A stretch of DNA of 64,000 nucleotides, taken from positions 2,464,797 through 2,528,796 of the forward strand of contig SDUX01000001.1 of NCBI GenBank assembly GCA_008729055.1, written 5' to 3'. Each line of letters starts with the position of its first letter. Position 1 is the first letter of the stretch. The position numbers and the translations under genes were made by a program. Below, in pieces: positions 22,201 through 30,805 of the stretch. A model generated the notes under the pieces. That model saw nothing but the letters and a program-made list of their open reading frames with translations. It had not been told where the DNA came from and made no database searches. The stretch is from Pyropia haitanensis (lineage: Eukaryota; Rhodophyta; Bangiophyceae; Bangiales; Bangiaceae).

Positions 22201-23356
22201 CAGGCAGCACCAACCTCGCGTACGCAGGGCCGCTCAGCTTGTTCTCGCGTGCCCGCCCACACGCCGCGCACTCGACCGTCCTTGGCAGCGTACCGCCTTC
22301 CGCACCACGGCAGCTGACCGCGTTACTGGCCCAGTGCCAATAGTCGGTCCAGCCCGCGGGCGTCGACGGGAGCGCGCCTGCCCAGCCCGCCGCCCCGACC
22401 GCGGCGTACAGGCGGTGGGCGGTGTTCAGCCACAGCAGGCGCAAGCTAAAGTCGAACTGCGTATGGTGGCGCGACACGGCCTCAAACTCCGCGCTCAGCG
22501 CCGCGGATGTTGCCGCCCACGCGGCCGCGGCCGCCGGCAGCGGCGGCGGCTCGGCCGGAGGCGCCAGCGCGCGCACAAGCACCGTCAGCGGCACCGTCAC
22601 CGTCGTCGTCACGGTCGCACGGTTCGCGTACGGGTCCGTCACAGCCGGGTCTTCGCCGCGGTCGTACACGTGCGGGTTCGTCGTACCGCCGAACGCTTTC
22701 GCAGGGCACGCCGCCGACCTCGTCGCGTGCGCTCGGCTCCGGCAGCGCGCGCAGGCGCGAGGGGGTCTTTCTACGGCGGTGCCCGCGCTCGTGACGCCCG
22801 CCGCGGCCGACCATCGCTTCTCGACGTCGGCAGAGCGGCGCGGGAGGCCGCGCGCCGTGCCGCTCACCAGCGGTGCCGCCCGCGTCGCGCGAAAGGCCAG
22901 CCGCGACGCGGCGTCCCCGTCGTGCGCCCGCGCGTGCACCCACGCGGTCGCTGTGGCCACCGCAGCCGCTACGGCTTCTGCGACCGCGTCAGCCGTCGTC
23001 AAAGCCGCGGTTCGCAGCGCTGCCTCCGAGGTCGTGCGCGGGACGGCAGCGGTACCGCCGGCGGTCGCCGCCGGCGGTCGCGGCGGGTCAGAGGGCGCGT
23101 CAGCGGCCGCGTCGACGGCGCCCGACGCGGCGCGCAGCGCGTTGATGACAGCAACGAGGTCTGCTTCGGGAGTGCCATCGCGCACCGCGGTAGACACCGC
23201 CGTGACGTGCGCCAACACCCTCTTCAGGCGCCACCGCTTGATGCACAATGCCTCCAGCATGAAAGTGCGCTCGTCAGGTGGCGGCGCTTGCGCCGACCGC
23301 GGGGAACTGTCAGGCGCGGCACTGCCCGCGGCCACGCCCGATGTGGCGGTCGACAT
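19250..23356 (-). CDS. Fanzor (eukaryotic TnpB-type RNA-guided nuclease), 5' end cut by retrotransposon
   Basis: One clean 1368-codon frame from the ATG at 23356. A split RuvC fold is readable. The Fanzor TTDGV motif (ANLTTDGVCVAFSV, ~residue 650) precedes RuvC-I (ADPGVRAVLTAV, Asp720). TLSRGRYHEACGNGMT fits the bridge segment. RuvC-II is AVVAVAIGDAA (Asp1144 where Glu is usual). VPERNTSAACDGCH carries Glu1169 and the first zinc pair (Cys1176/1179). CVKECVEPSC completes the zinc site, and RuvC-III is MVNRDVTAAANLG (Asp1290). A moved catalytic Glu is known in Fanzors, so Glu1169 may serve. A zinc-knuckle-like C202-x2-C-x4-H-x6-C217 lies in a ~600-residue N-terminal extension. It is longer than typical Fanzors, partly through an Arg/Ala-rich insert between RuvC-I and -II. 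The native N-terminus lies at 30805-30730 beyond the inserted element; translation from the ATG at 23356 remains possible. Confidence 0.87.
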   Translation of the reverse strand: MSTATSGVAAGSAAPDSSPRSAQAPPPDERTFMLEALCIKRWRLKRVLAHVTAVSTAVRDGTPEADLVAVINALRAASGAVDAAADAPSDPPRPPAATAGGTAAVPRTTSEAALRTAALTTADAVAEAVAAAVATATAWVHARAHDGDAASRLAFRATRAAPLVSGTARGLPRRSADVEKRWSAAAGVTSAGTAVERPPRACARCRSRAHATRSAACPAKAFGGTTNPHVYDRGEDPAVTDPYANRATVTTTVTVPLTVLVRALAPPAEPPPLPAAAAAWAATSAALSAEFEAVSRHHTQFDFSLRLLWLNTAHRLYAAVGAAGWAGALPSTPAGWTDYWHWASNAVSCRGAEGGTLPRTVECAACGRARENKLSGPAYARLVLPAVAPPGARVRGAVPALVAATQTALTDLAPALHAPCHEHLPGKNDRAQWTPTVTRFARTTAARVERALRGLAGKVTDGAPAAVGPRGSDGRRGVFATACWCFARALDAPTGAAATRFESAVPDAAARTAVLSSIAALRGRVQPTTSGEGPPAADTGSASVQAASGPAALFPTGGAAAVASRWWAYTPFLLAVQREEVRRPFALIPGKAAPLHMHGTLTRARLSRLVNGLRVGDKEWRAAVKKSGAAALAARLPGPPLAGGTRVVGANLTTDGVCVAFSVSRPATPAEAEASDVAAATRRRDGARVRPRLAGSPTTQLEKQGCLVADVKTLTIVSADPGVRAVLTAVSSGPKAAAWAPRPRIWAQRLERARLVANDALLRAALAVDAIVTRVAGLSASATAAVEAAADAAAGIAPAVVPLQAPRGRTEERRTRPRAGEDTGARSPSAQRRRVEEVAGAGGGTTRDGSAAASQATAAARTARSPGSRGSPSAPAAPGAMAVADERHATRRCVRRVRGPARRARRDGRVELCAAVGGLLAATGRRRWRVPRHAAVRVARACLPRSTRGVVAADVDGGRAPLEAYRVDRAGAMEADCTAAEAYAAALRGLAGRVRAATHASRGHGAPPPAGAVYTLSRGRYHEACGNGMTARAVAAHRAAAVERITQLGDTAGVRTPEQVTEHASISVADPEAVRVASRAWLAARTQALYGDLWGAEGTRGLRTARLHAVLQRGRFAAQVARELTGGRLRRVVDGAVVAVAIGDAATRGGALHLTRRLRHLCWTVDVPERNTSAACDGCHTRLALVFPTPASPPQVPRGTRVCGRRRGVRGRTGRPSGVQRGWWDRSAPLRDARRRAACREAGASAAAARAAAHPRPHAGPVFGVHRYSAVWCVKECVEPSCARGMVNRDVTAAANLGWRTWQSIRGRPCHPFRTAAHVRWPRIDWNGRTGGAADGRGAGGAAADPLVAASGEGGGAAAAGGGEAPHA

Positions 23357-23358
23357 GG

Positions 23359-23363
23359 CGTCC
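23359..23363. repeat. Target-site duplication CGTCC, left copy
   Basis: CGTCC directly precedes the TG of the 5' LTR and is repeated at 30730-30734 right after the CA of the 3' LTR. Five-base duplication is normal for Ty3/gypsy integrases. Confidence 0.95.
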
Positions 23364-24224
23364 TGTAAGGATATGCCCCTTAAATCCCCAAGACTGGAGC
23401 CTAGGGGATAAGGACTGGGGCCTCTCCTTCCCTGTCCTTCTCAGCCAACTCCTTCCAAGACGCATCAACTCCAAAGTAATCTGGGGCATGCCGCGGTGTC
23501 CGTCCGATAATCTACTACTAACGGACAGTCAGCACGGGAGCCGCGGATTGGCTAACCGACACTACCCTGACTCATCTGCCGACGGGTACAGTCTCCAACG
23601 GATCAACGGACTAACGGACCAAAAGACGAGCCACATCTCTGACGCGTCAGCAAGCCGGAACAATCTCCCCGTGGACCAATGGGAGCGACAAGACTTGCTG
23701 ACCCACGGGAGATATTCGACCCGAAGACTGGCGTCTGCTTACACGCCTCTGAGGCTTTTCGGGTCGAATGGCGCGTGGGGCCAGCCGCGCGGCGCTACGA
23801 GCGCCGCACACCGTCCCCCCCCCGTTTGGGGCTTTCTGGTGGGGCGCCTTGGGGCGCACACGCCCACCCTTGCTTTGTTCTGAGAGCCCATGCTTTGTTT
23901 TGAGAGCTTTGGTGCCGTCCACCGGCACGACGGGCAATCGCATGCTTTGGGGCACCCTGGGTGCCCCCCTGGGGGTATATAATGCGTGAGTGTGGGCGCC
24001 ACCGGGAGAGACCTCGGGGGAAGAACAACAGACAGAGACACAAAGACCTCCTTTACCTTCGACCCCCTCGACCCTCACCGACGTCACGCCCATCCTCTTC
24101 CCCACCCCCATCACCGTCATCCCACCCGTCACCTTCCCCGCGCCCGGCATCCTCATTGGTGCACGGGTTGCTGACACCGGCGCCAGTACGTTGAGGGCTG
24201 CCCGTGTGTGGGTGGTGCCTCACA
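23364..24224 (+). repeat. 5' LTR
   Basis: Begins TGTAAGGATATG and ends GCCTCACA. It contains inverted repeats ATTCGACCCGAA/TTCGGGTCGAAT (about 23714-23769), a GGGGCACCC/GGGTGCCCC foldback at about 23949-23967, and a TATATAA box. Repeated as 29869-30729. Confidence 0.97.
23976..23982 (+). promoter_or_regulatory. LTR TATA box
   Basis: TATATAA sits just after the GGGGCACCC/GGGTGCCCC foldback. Transcription would then start about 25-30 bp on, defining the U3/R border. The same box is at 30481-30487 in the 3' LTR. Confidence 0.7.
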
Positions 24225-24226
24225 TG

Positions 24227-24239
24227 TGGTAGCTTCAGA
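24227..24239 (+). other. Probable primer-binding site
   Basis: Two bases after the LTR, TGGTAGC is complementary to a tRNA 3' end reading GCTACCA, as in eukaryotic initiator tRNA-Met. The match weakens after seven bases (TTCAGA), so the priming tRNA is not certain. Confidence 0.5.
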
Positions 24240-24301
24240 TAGTTTGACTTCCTCTTGGCGGTGACGTTGCGATTCCGTCCTGGATTTGGCCCTCTCTGTG
24301 T

Positions 24302-25099
24302 TTGTGCACTCGTGCTGCCCCCTGTGTTCGGCGTGCCTCGGGCATTGTAATACGAACGCAGCGGGTTCCACGAATCACACCGAAAGAACACTGCCCTGAC
24401 ACTGCCCTGGTGGCCCCTGTCACGGTTTTTTTCTTTTGGTCGACTGATTGTCGAAACCCAGTGAGTGCCAAATCAGGTTCGGAATTTTCTTCCTCGGCGT
24501 TGGCGGACGCCCCGACTTCCTCGGCGGCGACGGCGCGCCCCCCGACGGCGCGCGGCACCCCGGCGGCGCGCGGCACCGCGGCGGCGCGCGACACCGCGGC
24601 GGCACGTGGCACCCCGGCGGGCGCATCCACGTCATCCTCTGTGGCGGCGACGGCCGCATCGGCGGCGCCAGACGCATCCAAGCCCCCCCTCTCGCGCAAG
24701 GGTAAGGGCCCGGTCACGTCAGGACCGGCGGTCCCAGCCAACCGGCGCCTGCTGCTGCCCGCGCAGGATCCGGCCCGGCGCTACATCGCGCCGCCGGCCC
24801 CACGAATCGGCCACATCCGACCGACGACCGCGCGCGCAGCAGAGCAGCGAGAGCAGCGCCGGATCGCCAAGACCATCCCCAAGGGCAAATACGTTTGCAA
24901 GCCGTGCGGTGTGCGTTGCAACAGCCTGACAGTGCTGCGCGACCATCGCTGGTCGCGGCGCCACCGCAATACGGTCAACCGTCCAGCGACCCGCCCTCGT
25001 TGCGACGTGTGCGATCGCGAATTTGAGACGGTCGAGCACTTCGAACGCCACCAGCGTGGCAAGGATCACCACCGCACGCTGGCGCGCCGCACCGACTGA
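24302..25099 (+). CDS. Retroelement accessory ORF with two U1-type C2H2 zinc fingers
   Basis: An open frame between the LTR and gag, on the sense strand. Its C-terminal ~110 residues hold YVCKPCGVRCNSLTVLRDHR followed by WSRRH, and CDVCDREFETVEHFERHQ followed by RGKDHH. Both follow C-x2-C-x12-H-x5-H, the U1/matrin-type spacing seen in RNA- and DNA-binding proteins. A Pro/Ala/Thr repeat region (TPAARGTAAARDTAAARG) and a basic helix (AEQREQRRIAKTIPKGKY) come before. There is no ATG anywhere in the frame after 24302, so it needs a spliced leader exon, a non-AUG start, or another start upstream. Standard Ty3/gypsy elements have no such ORF here. The function is unknown; packaging, splicing control or targeting are guesses. 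Confidence 0.65.
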   Translation: MCTRAAPCVRRASGIVIRTQRVPRITPKEHCPDTALVAPVTVFFFWSTDCRNPVSAKSGSEFSSSALADAPTSSAATARPPTARGTPAARGTAAARDTAAARGTPAGASTSSSVAATAASAAPDASKPPLSRKGKGPVTSGPAVPANRRLLLPAQDPARRYIAPPAPRIGHIRPTTARAAEQREQRRIAKTIPKGKYVCKPCGVRCNSLTVLRDHRWSRRHRNTVNRPATRPRCDVCDREFETVEHFERHQRGKDHHRTLARRTD

Positions 25100-25463
25100 C
25101 ACCTCGGAACACCCCCCAGGATCTGTGCAAGAGACGCGATTTTCCCCCTTTGATCCCCCCGCGTGGAAATCCGGCACGACCCGACTCGGGCCCGTGCGCG
25201 GCGGCCGGCGGGAAAATCCGATTGCGTGATTTGAGTCTTCGAATTCTGCTTCATCGCATCGCTTGTGACCCATCAAATAGTGTTGTCCATCTTTGGAAAC
25301 GTGGTAGCCACGACGGCCACGCTTGTCCAGAGCTAGTGCAGCACTATTTTGCTTGGTCAAATTAACTTGCACATCTTGTAAGACTTGCCCCGTGCTCTGC
25401 CGGAGTAAGTCAAACCGGATCTGTTGGGTTAATTTGATTGTTGCGGACCTCACCCAGGACGCA

Positions 25464-26342
25464 ATGGACCCCCCGAATCCTGCGACTGTAAGCCCGATTA
25501 ATCCGGGAACGGCCCCAACCGCACCCTCCGCGGAGTCATGGAATCAACTTACAGCGTTCGTCTCGCAGATGAGCGCCGAGCTCGAGGCTCATAAGGTTGA
25601 ATTGGCGGACGCCAAGAAACAGCTGTCCGACGCCAAGGCTAAGGCCTCGAGTGGAGGCGCGACGACTGCGAGGCCGAATAAGCCCGCGCTGTTCTCTGGC
25701 AAGCCCGGGACAATTGAAGCATGGTGCTCGCACATGGACTCATATGTGCGACTGACTGACCCTGACGAAGCGTGTCGGATCGCCTGCACCTACCTGGACG
25801 GTGAAGCGTTCACCTGGTGGCATACCTACAGTCGGACGACGGCGGTCCCCGACTGGGCTACCTTTCGGGCTGCGCTCATCCGTCGCTTCAGCCCTCTGAA
25901 CAAGACGCAGGCGGCGCGGGACAAGCTGCACTCATGGCGCCAAATCAAGGACGTCGGGACGTTCAACAGGACTTTCCTGAGCGTCCTCTTGGACATCCCG
26001 GACATCACCGAAGCGGAAGAGATCGACCGCTATAGCCGAGGCCTGAAGCGCGACATCTGGCAGGCACTGTGCCTCAAGACGTACACCGATCTTGAATCAC
26101 TGATGACCGACGCCCTGCGCGTGGAAGCGGCCAAGGCTGGAGTGTCCCGTATCACCAGCAATGTTAACAGCACTTCTGGCAAGCCACCGACGATGGGCGT
26201 TGTCCCGATGGACATTTCCAGCATCAAGATCGAAAAGCTGACGCCAGACGAACGCCAGCGCTGCATGCGCGAGGGTCTCTGCCTTCGCTGTCGCGAGAAA
26301 GGACACATGGCTAAGGACTGCCCAAAAGGCCAGCGGAACTGA
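25464..26342 (+). CDS. gag: Gag polyprotein of chromovirus
   Basis: 292 codons from the ATG at 25464 ([11 protein letters not shown]). The middle (about residues 75-200: [55 protein letters not shown]) is the retrotransposon Gag domain that forms the particle shell. Near the C-terminus [14 protein letters not shown] is a C-x2-C-x4-H-x4-C nucleocapsid knuckle that binds RNA. A short coiled-coil-like segment ([20 protein letters not shown]) is N-terminal. The stop at 26340 is overlapped by pol in the -1 frame. Confidence 0.95.
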   Translation: MDPPNPATVSPINPGTAPTAPSAESWNQLTAFVSQMSAELEAHKVELADAKKQLSDAKAKASSGGATTARPNKPALFSGKPGTIEAWCSHMDSYVRLTDPDEACRIACTYLDGEAFTWWHTYSRTTAVPDWATFRAALIRRFSPLNKTQAARDKLHSWRQIKDVGTFNRTFLSVLLDIPDITEAEEIDRYSRGLKRDIWQALCLKTYTDLESLMTDALRVEAAKAGVSRITSNVNSTSGKPPTMGVVPMDISSIKIEKLTPDERQRCMREGLCLRCREKGHMAKDCPKGQRN

Positions 26343-29300
26343 AGCAGCAACAATCCTCAACATCTGTGAAAGACGCTCCTTCGGTTCCTGAAAATATATC
26401 GTCACCATTTGAAGGCCCGCGACTCGGGCTTCTGCTTTCTACTGCTTCTGTCAATGGAAAAGTTGTTAAGGTGCTGTTCGACGACGGATCTCCCATCAAC
26501 GTCGTCTCAAGGCGCCTCGTTACCTCCTTGCATGTGAAAACGAAAGGAACGGACTTCGCGGCAAGCATGCCCGATGGCCGCTCCCATGTCCTCGCTGAAA
26601 CCGTTGACCCTCTTGAGATTCACATCGGACCGTACCAAGAGCGACTTCGGTTTGCTGTTTGTGAATTGAGCGCGTACGACCTCATCCTGGGAAAGAAGTG
26701 GCGCGATGACAAGGACGCCAAAATCAACAACAAGAAAAACAAGATCTCCTTCAAGTTCAACCACAAGAACATTTCTATCACTGCCTCCCTCAAGAAGCCC
26801 GAAGCTCTGATCAGTCGGCAACGCCTTGCTCGGGACCTCGTTCAAAGGTGCCCTGTTTTTGCCATCTACCTGCAGTCGGAAGATCCCTCTAGCACCTTCG
26901 ACATTAACGCCATTACGATGGGACAAGGCGAAGACAAGAAAGAAGTTCAAGAGATTCTCAAAGAGTACGCTGACGTCTTCCCAGACGAGCTCCCCGACGG
27001 ACTCCCTCCTGAGCGCAGTCACAAATTTAGCATCAAGCTGACCGATGACGCCCAACCGCGTCGTAGCGGAATTTACCGACTAGCCGAATGGGAGCTCGAA
27101 GAACTCAAGACTCAACTGGCCGGCCTCATAAGGAAGGGATTCATCCAACCAAGCACCTCACCGTGGGGCTCTTCCGTCCTCTTTGCGGCGAAGAAGGACG
27201 GTGGCTGGCGAATGTGCATTGACTACAGGGCCCTGAACAAGGCTACTATCAAGAACGCGTACCCACTACCACGCATCGACGACATCTTTGACCAACTGCG
27301 AAAGGCCAAGTACTTTACAAAGATCGACCTCCGCTCTGGCTATCACCAGATTCGCCTTGACCCAGAAACAATACCTTTGACGGCGTTTCGAACCAAGTAC
27401 GGATTCTATGAGTTCACCGTCGTACCCTTTGGTCTGACAAATGCACCCGCGGTCTTCATGAACCTAATGAACGATGTCTTCCGACTCTATCTGTACGACT
27501 TCATCTGTGTCTACCTCGACGACATCCTAGTCTACAGCGAAACTTACGACGATCACCTCAAGCACCTACGATTAGCACTCGAGAAATTACGAGAACACAA
27601 GCTCTACGCCAAGCTGAGCAAGTGCCAGTTCGCTCGAACTACTGTGGACTACCTTGGCCACGTCATCTCCGAGAAAGGCTTCTCTATGGAAGACTACAAG
27701 GTCCAAGCCATCCGTACGTGGGCAACACCGAGGAGCAAAAAGGATGTACAATCTTTCCTCGGTATGGTCAACTTCTATCGAAGATTCATCAAGGGAATGG
27801 CTGCCGTAGCTACGCCGCTAACGAGGCTGACTGGGAATGTCGACTTCGAGTGGACACCCGACGCCCAGAAAGCCTTTGAGCAGCTGCAGGACCTAACGAC
27901 AAGCGCACCGGTGCTAAGGCCTTTCGACAAGAGATACCCAATCTACGTGTCTACAGATGCCAGCGGGTATGCTGTGGGCGCAGTCCTTGAGCAAGATGAT
28001 GGACGCGGACGGCGTCCAGTGGCGTACTTCTCGTTAACCCTCAACATCCACGAGCAGCGCTACAGCATTCGTGAAAGAGAACTGCTTGCAGTCGTACAAG
28101 CTATCCGGCATTGGCGCTGCTACCTCTACGGAAGACCCTTTGAGGTCCACACCGACCATGAGTCCCTGAGATACCTAAGCACCCAAGAGAAGCTGAACGA
28201 TCGCCAAGTCAAGTGGCTGGAGTTTCTGGACCAGTTCCAGTTCAAGATTGTCCCAATCAAGGGCACTTCGAACCCCGTGGCTGATGCCCTTTCCAGGCAG
28301 CCACAAGATGCTCCCGACAAGCACGCCCCCAATCAAGACCTTCTTAGTCGCGTGCTGACCAAGACCATTGAAGAACTCCCCAAGAAAACTGAAATCAACA
28401 ACCTCATGACCATCAACCAAAGTGATCAAGACCTTGCCACCTTAAGACAAGAGTACGACGCGGACCCCGAGTTTGCCGACCTAGTCAAAGACCCGGTATC
28501 TCCCTACCGGCTACACATGAGGTTGTTGAAACGAGGTGACCGTACGTGTATCCCCGTCGGTACTCTACGCCAAAGACTACTCCACGACTACCATGATGTC
28601 CCGTGCCAAGGGCACATGGGAGTCAAGAAAACAACCAAGGTTATCTCTTCCAAGTACTACTGGAAGACAATGCGGAAAGACATCCAAAGATACGTACAAA
28701 CATGTGATTTGTGCCAGCGGAACAAGGCTAGCACCCATTCACCTCTGGGTCACCTCAAACCCTTGGACCCCCCGAGCCAACGATGGGCAAGTGTCTCCAT
28801 GGACTTTATCACGCCTCTTCCTCTGACTCCAAGAGGCCACAACGGGATTTACGTCGTTGTCGACCGCCTCTCCAAGATGATTCGCCTCGCCCCTATGAAG
28901 CCAGACTGTACGGCGCCAGTCGCAGCTCAGCTCTACCATGATCACGTCTATCGACACCACGGACTCCCAGCTGATGTTGTCTGCGACAGGGACCGCATTT
29001 TCTTCTCCAACTTCTGGCAGTCGCTCACGGAGATTCTCAAGGTCAAGATCAAGGCCTCTTCAGCGTACCACCCGCAAACCGACGGACAAACCGAGATCAT
29101 GAACAAGAAGATCGAAGAAATCCTGCGAAACTTTGTCAACCATCACCAAGGCGATTGGGACCTCTTTCTGGTTGCTGCCGAAGTAGCCTACAACCGGTCG
29201 CCAAATGCTGTTACAACGTACTCCCCTTTCTTCCTGAACTACGGATTCGAACCTAAGACGGTACCAATGGACATCCTCGAAAACTCAGAGTCAAGCATGC

Positions 29301-29857
29301 CTGCAGTGTCTGACTGGCTAAGCGGTCTCCAACATGCTCAAGAGACTGCCATCTCAGCCATCAAGAGTGCAAATGAGGCGCGCTCGGCGTACGCAAATCG
29401 CCATCGCCGACCTTGCAAGATCGCCGTGGACGATCTGGTGCTACTAAGTACCAAACACCTTATGCCAGATGCTTTCCAAGGCGCTCGCAAGCTGATGCCC
29501 AAGTACTCAGGACCGTACCGCGTCACTGAGAGTATCAACGATGTGACGTTCCGCCTGGATCTTCCCCAAGCGGTGCTCGATCGCAAGGTTCACAACGCCT
29601 TTCATGCGAGCTTGCTGAAGCCGTACCGCGCTGATCCTTATGGCCGACTTTTTCCCGTTCCGCCTCCGGTGGCATTTCCGGACGGTTCTGTCGAGTACGA
29701 AGTCGACTCCATCATAAGGTCACGAAAGCGCCGTGGACGACTACAGTACCTGGTCAAGTGGAAAGGCTGTGACGTCAGCGAGAACTCCTGGCTGACCAAG
29801 CAAGACCTTGCGAACGCACCTGAGGTGTTGGACGCTTTCCTGCGCCGCGCGTCCTAA
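26315..29857 (+). CDS. pol: Pol polyprotein: protease, RT, RNase H, integrase, chromodomain
   Basis: Open in the -1 frame relative to gag from 26315; no ATG is near the start, so it is probably made as Gag-Pol by frameshifting. Counting from codon 26366: protease VLFDDGS (D39-D-G, where D-S/T-G is usual); reverse transcriptase with [11 protein letters not shown] and YLDD at ~383-386; RNase [14 protein letters not shown] (Asp531); integrase with an HHCC zinc domain (GHMG to CDLCQRNK), then Asp813, Asp874 and Glu910 spaced as DD35E; and a C-terminal chromodomain at ~1110-1160 ([29 protein letters not shown]) with Tyr/Trp cage residues, which in chromoviruses steers integration toward H3K9-methylated chromatin. 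All motifs look intact apart from the protease variant. Confidence 0.95.
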   Translation, partial: GLPKRPAELKQQQSSTSVKDAPSVPENISSPFEGPRLGLLLSTASVNGKVVKVLFDDGSPINVVSRRLVTSLHVKTKGTDFAASMPDGRSHVLAETVDPLEIHIGPYQERLRFAVCELSAYDLILGKKWRDDKDAKINNKKNKISFKFNHKNISITASLKKPEALISRQRLARDLVQRCPVFAIYLQSEDPSSTFDINAITMGQGEDKKEVQEILKEYADVFPDELPDGLPPERSHKFSIKLTDDAQPRRSGIYRLAEWELEELKTQLAGLIRKGFIQPSTSPWGSSVLFAAKKDGGWRMCIDYRALNKATIKNAYPLPRIDDIFDQLRKAKYFTKIDLRSGYHQIRLDPETIPLTAFRTKYGFYEFTVVPFGLTNAPAVFMNLMNDVFRLYLYDFICVYLDDILVYSETYDDHLKHLRLALEKLREHKLYAKLSKCQFARTTVDYLGHVISEKGFSMEDYKVQAIRTWATPRSKKDVQSFLGMVNFYRRFIKGMAAVATPLTRLTGNVDFEWTPDAQKAFEQLQDLTTSAPVLRPFDKRYPIYVSTDASGYAVGAVLEQDDGRGRRPVAYFSLTLNIHEQRYSIRERELLAVVQAIRHWRCYLYGRPFEVHTDHESLRYLSTQEKLNDRQVKWLEFLDQFQFKIVPIKGTSNPVADALSRQPQDAPDKHAPNQDLLSRVLTKTIEELPKKTEINNLMTINQSDQDLATLRQEYDADPEFADLVKDPVSPYRLHMRLLKRGDRTCIPVGTLRQRLLHDYHDVPCQGHMGVKKTTKVISSKYYWKTMRKDIQRYVQTCDLCQRNKASTHSPLGHLKPLDPPSQRWASVSMDFITPLPLTPRGHNGIYVVVDRLSKMIRLAPMKPDCTAPVAAQLYHDHVYRHHGLPADVVCDRDRIFFSNFWQSLTEILKVKIKASSAYHPQTDGQTEIMNKKIEEILRNFVNHHQGDWDLFLVAAEVAYNRSPNAVTTYSPFFLNYGFEPKTVPMDILENSESSMPAVSDWLSGLQHAQETAISAIKSANEARSAYANRHRRPCKIAVDDLVLLSTKHLMPDAFQGARKLMPKYSGPYRVTESINDVTFRLDLPQAVLDRKVHNAFHASLLKPYRADPYGRLFPVPPPVAFPDGSVEYEVDSIIRSRKRRGRLQYLVKWKGCDVSENSWLTKQDLANAPEVLDAFLRRAS
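26321..26327 (+). promoter_or_regulatory. -1 programmed frameshift heptamer CCCAAAA
   Basis: In the gag frame the bases read TGC CCA AAA GGC, so C CCA AAA is an X XXY YYZ slippery heptamer in exactly the right phase, 12 bases before the gag stop. A -1 slip leads into the pol frame, which opens at 26315 after a TAA at 26312. No strong downstream structure is obvious by eye. Confidence 0.7.
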
Positions 29858-29868
29858 GGGGGGGGAGG
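29856..29868 (+). other. Polypurine tract
   Basis: AAGGGGGGGGAGG lies immediately before the 3' LTR and overlaps the pol stop codon. It is the expected plus-strand primer. Confidence 0.9.
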
Positions 29869-30729
29869 TGTAAGGATATGCCCCTTAAATCCCCAAGACT
29901 GGAGCCTAGGGGATAAGGACTGGGGCCTCTCCTTCCCTGTCCTTCTCAGCCAACTCCTTCCAAGACGCATCAACTCCAAAGTAATCTGGGGCATGCCGCG
30001 GTGTCCGTCCGATAATCTACTACTAACGGACAGTCAGCACGGGAGCCGCGGATTGGCTAACCGACACTACCCTGACTCATCTGCCGACGGGTACAGTCTC
30101 CAACGGATCAACGGACTAACGGACCAAAAGACGAGCCACATCTCTGACGCGTCAGCAAGCCGGAACAATCTCCCCGTGGACCAATGGGAGCGACAAGACT
30201 TGCTGACCCACGGGAGATATTCGACCCGAAGACTGGCGTCTGCTTACACGCCTCTGAGGCTTTTCGGGTCGAATGGCGCGTGGGGCCAGCCGCGCGGCGC
30301 TACGAGCGCCGCACACCGTCCCCCCCCCGTTTGGGGCTTTCTGGTGGGGCGCCTTGGGGCGCACACGCCCACCCTTGCTTTGTTCTGAGAGCCCATGCTT
30401 TGTTTTGAGAGCTTTGGTGCCGTCCACCGGCACGACGGGCAATCGCATGCTTTGGGGCACCCTGGGTGCCCCCCTGGGGGTATATAATGCGTGAGTGTGG
30501 GCGCCACCGGGAGAGACCTCGGGGGAAGAACAACAGACAGAGACACAAAGACCTCCTTTACCTTCGACCCCCTCGACCCTCACCGACGTCACGCCCATCC
30601 TCTTCCCCACCCCCATCACCGTCATCCCACCCGTCACCTTCCCCGCGCCCGGCATCCTCATTGGTGCACGGGTTGCTGACACCGGCGCCAGTACGTTGAG
30701 GGCTGCCCGTGTGTGGGTGGTGCCTCACA
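29869..30729 (+). repeat. 3' LTR
   Basis: Same 861-bp sequence as 23364-24224, starting TGTAAGGATATG and ending CTCACA. It is followed by the CGTCC duplication and then the displaced 5' end of the Fanzor gene. Confidence 0.97.
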
Positions 30730-30805
30730 CGTCCTCCTCCGCGTCGCTGCCGTCCCCGCCATCGATGTCACTACCGTAGTCTGATGGCGTAAACGCCTCC
30801 ATCAT
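30730..30805 (-). pseudogene. Displaced 5' end of Fanzor gene (acidic N-terminus)
   Basis: On the minus strand an ATG at 30805 (second ATG at 30802) starts MMEAFTPSDYGSDIDGG, then DGSDAEED, and runs to the right-hand CGTCC at 30730. Removing the retroelement and one CGTCC makes this frame continue directly into the codon before the Fanzor ATG at 23356. The segment is rich in Asp and Glu. It is evidence that the original protein began about 27 residues earlier. In the present arrangement the frame ends within the LTR at 30725. Confidence 0.75.

Larger units (their letters stand above)
23364..30729 (+). mobile_element. Ty3/gypsy chromovirus, complete, inserted in Fanzor gene
   Basis: 7366 bp bounded by 861-bp direct LTRs (TG...CA) and a CGTCC duplication. 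Order inside: primer-binding site, a U1-type zinc-finger ORF, gag with one CCHC knuckle, then pol as protease, reverse transcriptase, RNase H, integrase and chromodomain, then a polypurine tract. All pol frames are open. Base composition is clearly less GC-rich than the host genes. The two LTRs match wherever I compared them at a fixed offset of 6505, which points to a very recent insertion and possible activity. It lies antisense to the Fanzor gene. Confidence 0.97.

Noticed and set aside
19256..23411. Long + strand frames opposite the Fanzor gene
   Set aside because: They have no domain pattern and are mirror images of the minus-strand coding sequence, whereas the minus frame contains a complete RuvC signature.
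23505..24232. Several ORFs inside the LTRs
   Set aside because: They occur identically in both LTRs, overlap in all frames, and contain the U3 foldbacks and TATA box; they are regulatory sequence, not genes.
26366..26368. GTG as the natural start of pol
   Set aside because: The frame is open upstream to 26315, and an in-phase slippery heptamer provides a better explanation for pol expression.
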